Assembly: GCA_019693395.1 (NCBI GenBank) | Contig: JAAMXP010000797.1 | Coordinates: 1 to 18,278 of the forward strand | DNA from: Ettlia oleoabundans | Lineage: Eukaryota; Chlorophyta; Chlorophyceae; Chlamydomonadales | DNA: 18,278 nucleotides | Direction: 5' to 3' | In this document: piece after piece, positions 1 to 11,100 of the stretch | How positions within the stretch are numbered: position 1 is the first letter of the stretch | Layout of the letters: each line of letters opens with the position of its first letter | Notes under the pieces: model-generated | Databases searched by the model: none | What the model was told of the DNA's origin: nothing | What the model saw: the letters and a program-made list of their open reading frames with translations, nothing else | Program-made: the position numbers and the translations under genes

Positions 1-678
1 GTTGGGGGGGGGGTCGTCGCGCGGGCATGCCAGGATGTTGTGGCTGAGGAACAGGATGAAAGGGGAGGCATGGGGCTCGACGCCCAGCTGGGCATGATCA
101 ATTGATTATTGGCTGAAACATGATTGCCACATGGGGGCACAGCCTTGTTGTTCAAATCTTGGGAGCACAAGTGGCAAGGGGCCAGCCAAGAAGGCATCAC
201 GCCTTGGAATGAAGACAGCCCACGATCCACTTCTTGATGCCGCATACCTGATCGCTTCAATGCCAGGAGCTGCTGGTTGAATGCGTTGAGCAGGTCTGAG
301 TTGTTGAAGTTGCTGGGGAAGGCCACAGCCTGGTCAAACTGCAGGGGAAGGGGGAACGAAGTAGCGTACAGCAAGTGTGGAGTAGGCACAAGCCAGAGCA
401 TGGCGACTGGGCAGGGTCAGTAGCAGCCGACAGGATCAGGGTCGGGGACTGAACACTGCCTGCCAGCGGACGGTCAGGCACCACGGCAGGCCAATTCAGA
501 AGCAAGCAGAGGCAGCCAGCCAGGTACAACCGTTCATAACTGGTGAAGACTGTGCAGCAGCAGTCGATGCATGCACCTTTCGACAAGCTGATGGCGGCAC
601 TTTGGGGTGACCCGGTGGCCATGACTGCTGGATATAGCAAAGCTGCCAGAGCAAGTTGCCAGCAATCACCTAAAAAAG

Positions 679-729
<51 letters not shown>

Positions 730-3700
730 ACGGGAAGGCAGGCGGCAGGCAGCCCACCAGGTCGAAAATTTCTGGGATCATGGAGATCGAGCAGTCTGAG
801 GCTGAGACGTAAGTCAAGAGGGAGGCATCCAACACAAGCGCAGCCACTTTGCCGGCCTGTAAGCATTTAGACACGGTGTGTGGCACATCGTGCGCAATAG
901 GTGGTGGCGGTGGGTGGGTGGGAAGCGGTGTGGGGCGATTCCGGTAGCACACTCTCCAGTTGATTGAAATGTGAGGGCTGCCTGGCAGCTTGCATGCAAC
1001 TTCACTCTATAGCTCAAGTGGCGTAAGCTTGCCTTAACCGCCTGCATCAAGGCTTGCTCGTCCTCCGCGCTCTCCCACACGAATCCCTCAGTCACCAGCC
1101 CCCGCCGTGCCAGCCCGGGCTGGTAGTTCTGCAGCCAAAAGCGTTGGAAACAGCAGCGGCACATACAAGCCGGCATGAACACCCCTCTTGTGAACCAACC
1201 GATCAACTGAAGTTCAAAGGTGCTGGCTGGGTGTGCTCAGGAGGTGCAGCGCTGCACAGTCACAGCAAAAACAAGCCCAGCTTGCCCACCTCCCAAGTTC
1301 CCACAAGCTTGCCCGGCAGGTCGGCAATGCCGTTGATGCTGCTCTTGAGGCGCACGGCAGTCATGTTGGCGGCTGCATAGGCACATTTTGGGCCAGATAG
1401 GCAGTCAGTGTTGTGGGTCGGGCAGGTAGCAGCAATTGCTTGGCAAACCACGACACAGCAATGCAGGCCATTACATACAAGCACGATGCCCAAAAGAAGC
1501 AACACACATGTGCAGCCCTGGCACTGCACATGGCACATGTTAAATCTGCGTGCTGTTGTGCGATGTGGCCAGTACACACACCCGTGATTGCAGTGTACAA
1601 CGTGATTAGGATGAGCATCAGGAAGGCAAACACCAGCACAACAAGGTAGCCTGCCATGCTGCGGGCTTTGTATCCGGTGCCCTGCAGGTGGCAAGAGGTG
1701 GTGACATGTCTTGGAATGGAAAACCTACATTAGGGAGGTGTGTGTTACATAACCCCGCTACTTAGGCCCTACTGGACCTGGGCAGGGGAGCCGTACCGGC
1801 CGACTCATAACCGTGCCTGCGGGTATAGCCGGCAGCCAAGGGACACCCCTCCCCTAGCCTGCTGTCCGTCCTGCCGGACACGCAACCCCTAAACCTCAGT
1901 GAGGGGGGGATGTGTTGATCCTTGGCAGCTTAGTAGGCAATCCAGGCGCCCAAGGGCTTTCGATCGAGGCATAGGCAGATCCAGAGCCACACGAAGGCCG
2001 AAATTTCAACCATTCAACATTCGATTCAAATGAGGATGGTTTGAAACTTCAGATGTCAAGCGTCCGTCCACCCCCAAAATGCGGTCACCAATCGAACCCA
2101 CAAGTCCAGCACCGACGGTGCGATCAGCGAAACAGACGTGCCCAGCCACAGCATAAGCCAGTGCTTGCTTGCCTGGATGTGCTGCCCAAACCCCTGGTAG
2201 CCCCACAGAGCCTTGTGCCACAGGGCTGTCTGCCGCTCCTTGCCCCCCTCTGCTGCCCCTGCCACCCTGGCACTTCTGGCCTGCTCAGTGCCAAGAGTGC
2301 TGACGTCCACGGCAGATGCCGCGTCCATGCCCCAAATCACAAAGCCAACTGCGCCGCAGGTCAATACCAGCGCCAGCCACAGCTGCAGCAGGGGAAAGAC
2401 AGGGCAACTGCTATGATGCCGGCCATAGTCTCGATGCTCCCTTGAAGCATTGCCTTCGGCTCTTTGTGGCCTTGGAATGCATTCCACAGAGAGCAGACCT
2501 AGGGCACCCCATCTCATCCATTGGCAACATCGCGGAATGCAGGGACTATTATACAGTACAAGCTCAGTCCATGATACAACCTACAACTTGAAAGATCTGC
2601 ACGGGCGCGACATCCCATGGCATGGCCCACCTTCCACTCAAAGGCGCTGAGGAAGGATCAATAGCTGGGTTTGCTGGTCTCCACCGGCACAAGGATGCCC
2701 TGCCCGTTGCGGTAGGTGGGCCAAGTGAAGACAATGCCCTGATCCACGTACTCGGGGATTACATTTATGCCGGCTACCGCAAGGTCGCACACTCCATCTG
2801 CGGCGGCAAGGTGCTTGATCATCTCGTCCCTGCACCCAGGGGGACCAGTGAGTATTGAGTGGCGGGCAGTGAAGGGGTTGTGGCAGCAGGGATGAGGACA
2901 GCACATGTGTCCTGCTGCAACACTTGCCCGTGTGAAGCACCGCTGTAGTTTGATGTTCCCCTGCAAATCTACCACATTGATTTGCAGGAAAACAGCCATC
3001 CACCATGCTGTTTTGCCTAGCCCACCCAGTAAACAGCACACCGTACTGGCAGAAGCAAGCCCATCCCAACTACAGCAAAATATATCGGCAACAACCACGC
3101 TCTGGTTTTATGAAACAAGGGAGCACAACCATGTCTCCTCACCATTCCATGCATGCCCAGGTCAGCATGCGAGCATGCCAGCCCAGGCCCCTGGCCACCG
3201 CCTGGAACAGCTCAATCTCGTACTGCGCTTGTTAAAACAAGTGCGGAGGGCAGTACAACCGCCTCAGGCAGGCAATGCATCCACAACATGTGAGACACTA
3301 TTGTGTGAACAGCGTGGTGCACGGTGCCTGTTTCCACTAATGAATATTGCAGCAGTGCAAGACTCACCCCCCCGTACTCCTCAGGCGCGAGACCCACGCA
3401 GCTGACCACTGCAAATGCAGGGCACAAGGTGGAACGTATTGGAAAGTGGTTGTTTGGCTCTAATAGCGGCTGTGTTGCGCGTTACTACTATCGTGTGTGC
3501 AGCATGAAATAGACATACAAAGCTTTGGCCTGTTGACCAGCCACTGCAGCAGCACCCCTCAGTGCAGCCTGCAGCAAAACAGGCGACCCGCACTTGAAGC
3601 GTGCACACGTGTGTGCACCAGGGGCGCTGCTGTTTCCACGGATGTAACTAACAGGCTGTAAGTGTGTGTGCCTGAGATGTTGTGTGTAGCATATACCCTG

Positions 3701-4045
3701 AGAGATGCTTCTAAAGAGGCACAGAACAGCTGGTCAGGTGGGGCGGCAGCCCAAGCCGCTGTGTTCTCTGGGGCTTGCAACTCCGTCCGAATGTAGTGGT
3801 GCCGGCCAATGCCACCAACCGCTATCGCCGTGCGCAAGTTCTAATCCAAACAGCTGGCGCCTGAGTGAGCCTAACAGCGGCAGGACCGCCGTGGGCCCCC
3901 GGACGGTCTCACTTGGTGTGGTCTCTGCCGTGCAAACATTGATGCTCGACCGGTTGCCGAAGAACGGCACGGCCCTCTGCTCCTGCGCCGCAACTCCGGC
4001 CGCAGCAGCAACCAGCAGGGTGCAGAAGACTAGATGTCGCCCCAT
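1..4045 (-). CDS. Ionotropic glutamate receptor-like ligand-gated channel, 3'-partial, with an in-frame TGA
   Basis: This encodes a membrane channel gated by a periplasmic-binding-type ligand domain. Modelled exons (high to low): 4045-3820, 3408-3368, 3222-3143, 2829-2631, 2382-2173, 1681-1582, 1372-1290, 1128-1033, 856-758, 338-248, and possibly 43-<1. All junction phases agree. The ATG at 4045 opens a signal peptide (MGRHLVFCTLLVAAAAGVAA), then the first strand SINVCTAETTP. S1 includes YEIELFQAVARGLGW (residues 90-104) and AGINVIPEY. M1 is LWLALVLTCGAVGFVIWGM (183-201). The pore stretch is ALWHKALWGYQGFGQ. M3 (261-283) ends LITLYTA and is followed by ANMTAV, the family's SYTANLAAF region. 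S2 holds KVAALVLDAS and AFPSNFNNSDLLNAFN. There is no amino-terminal domain, so it resembles short GluR0-like receptors. A TGA at codon 173 breaks the frame. M4 is not identified. The exon 1-2 junction and the M3 junction at 1582/1372 are the least certain. Confidence 0.85.
678..729. repeat. (GCAG)13 tetranucleotide microsatellite
   Basis: There are thirteen uninterrupted GCAG units, followed by degenerate GGCA-rich sequence up to about 750. The array lies in the 339-757 channel intron, about 30 bp from the 5' splice site (coding strand is minus, so the RNA reads CUGC repeats). It also creates spurious Ala-Gly-Arg-Gln or Cys-Leu-Pro-Ala reading frames, which are not genes. Confidence 0.95.
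1682..2172 (-). other. Longest well-supported channel intron, GC-AG type
   Basis: This 491-base intron separates the pore exon from the M3 exon. Its donor is CAG|GCAAGC at 2173/2172 and its acceptor is CTGCAG at 1687-1682. No alternative GT donor restores phase. It contains a small inverted repeat (TGTCCG/CGGACA) but no gene that I can support. Confidence 0.7.
2658..2660 (-). other. In-frame TGA between S1 and M1 of the channel
   Basis: The codon lies inside the 2631-2829 exon, after LVPVETSKPSY and before SFLSAFEWK. Homologues have a W-S-F-L-x-P-F-type pre-M1 segment here, so the TGA sits where tryptophan (TGG) is expected. The reading frame on both sides stays conserved and the next exon joins in phase. 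Read literally, it would end the protein after 172 residues, before any membrane segment other than the signal peptide. It may be a nonsense mutation, a sequencing error or recoding. Confidence 0.85.
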
Positions 4046-4357
4046 GACGCTTTTGTTGCACCGCCCCTTTGCCTACATTCCCACAACAACTTAGTGGAAG
4101 AAGTTGGCAACCAGATCCTGCAACTAGAGAGAGGAACCTAACACGTGTTGCGCCACATGGGATGCGCCAAAGTATGAGTTTTCACTCGCTCCAGTGCCTG
4201 GGCAGCCCTCCTTGGCAATGTACCTCTTACTGGATTTTTCAGACGTCACATATGATCGTTGTGATTGGGGAGCAGCTGCTGCAAAGCCTGCAATCAAGAA
4301 TGATGCCAACCCATATGACTATCCATGCGGGCAGCCAGGTTGTTGCCATCCTTCCAG
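4046..4357. other. Intergenic region: 3' flank of the LSD1-like gene and 5' flank of the channel gene
   Basis: These 312 bases lie between the LSD1-like stop codon and the channel start codon, both on the minus strand. The stretch should hold one 3' UTR with its poly(A) site and one promoter. I find no TGTAA on the minus strand and no clear TATA box. Nothing else is recognisable. Confidence 0.6.
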
Positions 4358-5110
4358 TTACTGCTTCCTTCCCCGCTGCGCCTCCTGGGCCATCAGCTCC
4401 GCCCTACGCTCCACATACTTGCGCACAAGAGCCTTGATGTCGTTGCGCTTCTTTGGAGTCATGAACTGCAGGCAGGGGATTGATGAGGGCGGACGGAGTG
4501 GAAAGCGGGGGCAAGAATGTCGATGATACCTACAGATGCAGGCAATAACGCGTCAGCCCGCAGATGTTCCTCAGCGTACAGATAAGCTTCAGGCAACTGC
4601 ATCACTCGCATGAGAAAGTCAATGCAGGTCTCCAAAAGACTGCAAACAAGAAGGTGGTAATTTGCCTTTTGAAGGCCAGCTGGCAGGCTAATCGCACGCA
4701 CCTCCTCTCCAGGCGCAACACTGCTCTTCTCCAGCACCCTGTTCACCGCCTTCCTGGCGACCCACCTGATTATCGCAGCAAAGGCAGCAATCGAGCAGAT
4801 GTGATCAAGAGGGCAGCTGGGTTTTGTAAAAAGATAGCAGGATAAGACAGATATGACTGACTAAGACTGATAGACTGCCAAGGCGTGGAGACAGCAGGAT
4901 TGGAAGCATGCAACTGGTAAGGCATGAGGCATGACCTCCTCTACACTTTGCTGCTCAATCTACACAGCCACTTTTCCACCCTCTCCAGCACTCACTCAAT
5001 GTCATTCACCCGCACTCACTTGAACTCCTCCTTTGTGATCTTGCCCTGCTTGAACAGCGGCTGTAGCTGGCCTTCCACATACTTTCTCACTGCAAGCTGT
5101 GTGGCCTCAT
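4358..5110 (-). other. SRI (Set2-Rpb1-interacting) domain
   Basis: The last three exons encode about 87 residues: [20 protein letters not shown], then [19 protein letters not shown], then [20 protein letters not shown]. This matches the three-helix SRI bundle of Set2/SETD2, RECQ5 and PHRF1: (K)xYVxxxLxPxxxxGKITxEEFKxxARK, and a last helix K(R)xxIKxxVxxYV. SRI domains bind the phosphorylated C-terminal repeats of RNA polymerase II. The first two junctions fall inside conserved motifs (EEF-K split at 5020/4765), which supports the splicing model. Confidence 0.85.
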
Positions 5111-8100
5111 CTGCGGGTGAGGCAAACAGGGGCAAACAAAGTCATCAAACATCAAGAGCAAATGAGTTTGTTTTGGTGCAAGAACAGGCAAGCTTTACGA
5201 AGAGGCAAGCTGCAAGTGATTCAACGACAGATAACGGCTACTGGGCACCAGTGAGGATGGGGTAGCATTTGGGGTAGAAATAGGTCCAGGAGACCGGGAA
5301 GTAGATTGAGGAAATCCTGCGAACCCAGGCACAGGCGTGCGTCCCCACCTGTTATCCCTCCAGAGCTGCTCCCACGGTTATCGCTGCCGCCGCCACTGCT
5401 ACTGCGTTTGCTGCTGCCTACGCGCTCGGGCTTGGGCACTCGCTCCAGTTTGGTGTTAGGCTTGGGCCTTCCGGATTTGGCAAAATCCTGCAGAGGGCAA
5501 ATTCCAGCACAGGGAAGCCAAGTGGGCAGGATACAGGCAGTGGGCCAGGAGCCAGCCTGGAGGTTGGCTAGCTAGGCGACTGTGTGTCTCAGGCTGGCTG
5601 CAGTGGCGCTGCTGAGGGTCACCACCTTCCCGGCAGTGGCAACGATCAAGAGAGATTGTCCGGAGATTGTCCAAGAGAGTCCGGATCAACAACCCCAACA
5701 ACGGACTCAACAAGGTGTGCTGTCTGGAGATACAGACCGATGGATGTGATGCCCCACACAGAACAGGCGACAGGTCCGCACAGCAAATCTGCAGGGTCAG
5801 CCAGCAGCGGGCGCACGTGGAAGGACAAGATGGCTGTCGGCGCATCGTCTCCCTCAGCCTCTGCCGCTGCTATGGCCGCCTGTAGGGCCGCCGCCTGCTC
5901 CTCTGCTACGCGTGCTGCGCGTTCGAGCTCTGCCAGCTCAGCAGCCCGCTCAGCATCCAGATAAGCTGCCAGGTCTTCATCAGTGGGTGTCGCCGGCCGC
6001 TGCTGCAGGGGCCCTGCTGCAGCGGCCCCCAATGGTGCCGCTGCTTGTGCGGAACCTGGGCGCGACCCGGCACCCCCGCCATTGCTGCCCTGCGCGCTGC
6101 CGGCACGTGGGGGGCGGCTTCCTGCGGCGCCACCGTTCCTGCCGGCACGACCGGGCTCCGCTGTAGATGGCTGCCACCTTTTCAGCAGTTCCTGTGCAAG
6201 CTTGCGCAGGTCCGTGTCTGAGTGGGAGGCACATCGGCTCTTCACCACACGCAGCAGGCCTGCAAGGTGAGCAAGCAAGCGTGGAAGAACGCCAGCAGAA
6301 GGACACGACTGCATACGCAGCCGCAGTGTAAAAGGGCAAAAATCAACAAGCAGTGTCCAGATGATTAGCAGCACCCTCCTTGCAGGCATCCAGACTTTGC
6401 TGGCATTTAAGCTGCCTAGCTGGTGGCTTCCCCTGTGCACCTGACTTCTCCAACACAGGCGGCTCTGGGGGCAGCAGTTTCAGCAGGCGAAGCGCGGCGT
6501 CCACTATGTGCCCCTCGCCGCCTTCTGTAGCCGCCCCCTCCAGCCAACTACAGGATGTCAAGTTGTTGCCATTGACGTTGCTGTGGGATGTTGCCTATCA
6601 ATATGCTGACAACCAATGGACGCGGGACAGTAATCAACTGCCCAACTCTTCAACAGAGATATAACCTCAGGCACACAACAGTGGCTGATGATGATGTGAT
6701 GGTAAGGACACAGCTCCCAGCACCAACACTTGGCCCATCGCACCTTGCAAACGCTGTCATGCACTCCAAATCTGCTGCCAGCATTTCCCACGTCTTGTGG
6801 TCGGCCTGCCTTAGTTGCTGCAGGCAGGTGAGACAGGCGGGCAGACAGGCAGAATGTGGCACACTGCACTTGCTTGCATTCTGCTCAGCATCACAAATTT
6901 AGCTGACGCTGATCAGCCGACATGATGCCAAACCTGAACGCCACCAGAAAAAGCTGTTGTTGGGCTTATTGCCCTCGCAGTAAGCTTCAAACCTCACCAT
7001 GAGCACAAAATGTCGGCCAGTGGGGTCGGTATTGTGGATCAGCTGCCGCAGCGGGTCCAGCTGGCCTGCAAGCAGGCAGATAGCAGGGGATGAGTCACAC
7101 ATCAATGATGGGATTTATTTATTCTGATCTCCCTGTCAACCAAGGCGGGGAGAACACTTGCATGACTCCAGCAACAACGAGCACCAGTCAAGGAGGCGGC
7201 ACAGGTAGATGACATGCTGGTATCGTGCAAGCCAGCAGGGCTCCTTTTTGATCTGTGGCACGTGTTTTGGGTGTGGTATGAGTGTGTTTTGGGTATACAA
7301 GTGTTTTGTGTGTGTTTGTGGATGAGCTCACCCAAGGAGGCCAGCATGACGGCTCGTGCCACCTCCTTGCCGCTATCTCGCTGCGCCCGCAGCTGCACGT
7401 TCAGACGGTGCCGTGCATGGCGGAGCAGAACAGTGTCAGGCAACAGGCGCATGCGCCGATGTCAGGCACATGGCAAAAGTTCCTCAATCCAGAACATTTC
7501 AGAGTGCTGGCAACAGCTCAACCCAGTCCAATTAGAGAGATGCACCCAGCCACCTACAACAAGCCCCTCTGGCCTCACAGCCCACCTCATGCACATCACC
7601 TTAATGGAATGCTTGTAGTAATATGCCCCCCCCCCGCCGCGCGCGGCCCCCCCCCCCATGCAAGCACCAACCTCCTCCTCCGACCGCCACTGCTTCTCCT
7701 TGCCCAGTGCCGCTGCCAGATTGCGCTCCAGCTTCTTTTCAAGATCATCTTCGCTGGCCACATCCTCATCTGCATGTAGAACGGAGCAGGTGGAGAGATA
7801 GGTGGGGCAGGTGGAGAGGTGAGGTGTAAGCCTTGATGCCATACAGCACCAAGCGCTGGCATTATGGCAGCTGCCAACATCTGCCGTGGAAGACCTGAAG
7901 GGAGGGACCTGACTGCCTGTGGGCAAATGGCGATGCAGGAAGGCGTACCTCCGTCTCGGCGCTTGCGCTTTTTCTGCTGCTGCTGCCGCTCACGGGCCTT
8001 GGCCTCTCGCCGCTGCGCCTCCTCCTCCTCGTCTCCCTGCCAGTCAAGCTCCTGCCCAATGGGGCTCTGCCGGATGAAGCCCCAGATGCCCGTATGGCCG

Positions 8101-11100
8101 CCGTCTGCATGCATGAAGAAAGATGCTAACAAACAGGAGTTAATACGAAGCTCAACCCACTGGAGGGAGCTTGGAAGATGGTTTTGGGGGGCGATGAGGC
8201 GAAGGTACGATGAGTGACAGGTGCAAGTAGCGAGGCATTGGCAGGCATCTCACGCCTTGGGTTCACGCATAAGAAGACAAAGAAGGAAGCTGCAGCTCTT
8301 ATACGCAACCAGTAGAGAAAAGCTTGCGGCGGGATAAAAGAGGTGTCATGCAGAGGATCCTGTGGCACTCAATTCAGGCATGAACATCGCCGCATCGTCG
8401 GCATTTGCTACTTGATGTGCCCCGCACCTCCCGCAGCCTCTCCTCCCTCCTGCTTGCTGCCCGAGCGCTGCCGCTTAATCTGTACGCCTCGATCGCGCCC
8501 AGTGGCTGCAGATTGGACAGAATGGTTGGTGCAGCGCGACAGTCAGGAGCAGTTGTTAACATGCATGCAAAACATCCAGCCAATCGACCTCACGGAAGCA
8601 GGCCCTTGCTTCCATACACACGGAGTCCTTGACAACTGCAATGCAGCATGCTCACGGACACCATACAGCCAGTTAAGCTCAATCTAAGCTAGCAGGTAAC
8701 CCAATTTAAACCGAGGTCACCTGACTTGAGAGGGCGGGCATTCCCCCAATCATCATCATCAACATCGTCAGCACTGTCTGCACCCGCTGGTAGAGGCATT
8801 TCCTGCGCAGCACTGCTCTTGCGCTTGCGCACTAGGCTGCCACCGCTTGCCATCTGCGCGCAGTCGCAAGGCGAGGGTGTAAAAAGCAGCGAGGGGTGGC
8901 TGCTGTTCACACAGCAGCCCCAAGCATACTTTGCTGATGGTTAAAACGAAAACGCAATTTTGCTGCACTTTCCATCAGCTTGCCAGTCAGTAGATAACCG
9001 GGAAGAACGCGCAGCGGAGCAATGCAGCGGTGCTGCTGCACCGCAGGCTAATCATTTCGAAAAGCCAACAGCTATCCGAAACCGGCTTTGTACAGTCATG
9101 CATAAATCACGGCTCGCACCTTTTCGAGATCCACTCCTGCCCGCAGGCCCCTTCCCTCCCCCTCCTCCTCCTCCTCCTCTTCAGCCATGTCCAGCAACCG
9201 AGCCGCCTCTCGAAGCCCAGACAGCATGGCCCCTCCCACGGTGTCCGGGTGATCCCTGGCGGTGTGCTCCCCAGCGAAGAGAAGGCGCCGGCCCACCTGG
9301 AAAAGCAAGGGCAGGGCCAGGGGCATGAGGTATGGAGCATTGAAGCTTGGGTTCTTCTGTTCTTTGAATACGTGATGGGGTTGAGAGGAGGGCGGCCAAA
9401 ATTGCTTTAATCCTGGGCGAATAGGTGAGCAGAAGGACACCGGCTGCACCGTGCAACTGGCAGTCACCCAATGGAACAATCTAATGGTGCAGTCGACACA
9501 CGTGTAGGGCCAGGGCAGGGTTAGGGCAGAGCCAGAGATTTACCCTGCTCACCGGTTGCGCCAACTGGTCGTAGTGCTGGCCTGAGGCGCCCACAGCCAC
9601 AAAGGAGTAGCTTCCACGGGTGTATTGCTCTGCAGCAGGACGTGAGGCGGCGCAGTGAAGGGGAGGGATGCTGGGGATGCAGATTGAGGGCAGCGGTTGG
9701 TGGAGCAGAGCTGGCTCAGGGTGAAGGCAGGCATAGGAGGGGTTTTGCAGGATGGCAAGCTGCGAGCGCAGGCATGCATCAATCTGTTCGCCACTCCACC
9801 CCACCACTGTCAGCACTGGGAGCCCAAACACCTGCCCGTTGCAGTGTACAGCTTAGTACCGGCTACCCACTCCAGCTGGCCAGCAACCACCCTCTTGCCT
9901 GAGGCCCATTTAGTGGCTGTGAAGGCGGTTGGTTCGGGCACGTCCACCGTGGGGTGCACCCGGCGCAGCACAGCTAGGCAGGCATCCTTCAACTCCTCGA
10001 CAGGCTGCTCCTCGGCAGCACGCGAGGCGGCCCCTGCAGCAGCATTTGCGGAAACGGGGAATCGATTGTTAGGAGGTGGGGCGCATTGGCGGGGTGTGGG
10101 GCCAAGCATCATGCAACTTCAAACCCTGTGAAAAGAACAACGACTGCATCGATGAACGTGGCTACCATGTGACGCCCATGCTGGGAATAATCACTTCATC
10201 GGCCGACTCTTGGTTGCCCAGTACTAATCGCCTGGTTGTCGGTGTCATTGGCTCACCTGAGACTAAGGCTGCAAGGATGTTGGCACCAGTGAATCGGCGG
10301 AAGTTCCAGAACATGAAGAGCCGCCCCCGTGCCTCGGCTGCGGTGTTGTAACAGGGGCCAGGAAGGGGATGCACGAGTTGATGGCATCATATGTTGCAAG
10401 TGCGGCAGGCACAAATGGGTAGACCGAATTTAATGAAACATGAACGAATTGGTTGTCCCTTCCCATGACAAGGTGTTGCTTGTTCAGGACACGGACAAAT
10501 GCTGCATCACACTCTCAATCCCTGGGATCAGGGCGGTCGCCCATGTTGCTCCTCTCTTCCCACCTGTGGCATCCCCTGCTGTCCCAAAGTAATCCACTGA
10601 ATCATCCCAAAAGGCGGAGGGGAACTCCAGCACCACCTGCGCACATGGCATCGTGCCACAGGGGCTGCATGGGTGATTAACTCAAGTCGTTTGTAGCAAC
10701 GCGAACAATACATTGCGAACAACGCAAAAAGAACACATGCTCCCTTCTGTAATTCTAATGCCATTGCCCAAACGCGCTGCCTTACTAAATTGCCACCCGC
10801 CCTGCCCTGACGCTCTGAGAAAACAAAAAGGCAGGAATCGTGCCTTATTCAGGTCGCCAAAGCCCAACTTCTTCACAGCTTCCTGCTTCCAGGCCGGCAG
10901 CTCCGGTACAAAACGGATGGCCCCTGCCTTGAGCACGCCAAGCGGCACCGTCACCACCACAGCGTCGCAAGCGTGCACTGCACCGCTCGCTGCCACTACT
11001 TCCGCCCCACGGTCACCGAGGTCGCGGATCTGCTTGGCAGGTCATGTGAGGGGCAGAAGGCAAGGAACTGGGTATGAAGGCAGAGCCCAGGTTGCAAGGC

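Noticed and set aside
257..952. A 231-codon minus-strand open frame with poly-(Cys-Leu-Pro-Ala)
   Set aside because: It runs through channel introns and the (GCAG)13 repeat. The conserved S2 exons lie inside it in other frames.
1740..1960. GC-rich inverted repeats in a channel intron as a mobile element
   Set aside because: The repeats are only about 6 bp, with no target duplication, terminal repeats or coding capacity.
2085..2100. tRNA-like B box (GGTTCGATTGG on the minus strand)
   Set aside because: There is no A box at proper spacing and no cloverleaf can be drawn. It lies in an intron.
2620..2662. UGA as selenocysteine in the channel
   Set aside because: Homologues have tryptophan here, no selenoprotein family matches, and I cannot identify a SECIS element; the gene's 3' UTR is outside the window.
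2631..2700. A mini-intron (about 38-57 bases) that would remove the in-frame TGA
   Set aside because: The only candidate acceptor (TTCCTCAG) either yields another stop or requires losing the conserved ILVPV strand, and the intron would be far shorter than any other here.
4358..8853. Reading the TND-SRI half as the C-terminus of a Set2/SETD2 methyltransferase
   Set aside because: No AWS, SET or post-SET motif (NHxC, GEY, or the cysteine cluster) is found upstream. The preceding in-phase exons are amine oxidase.
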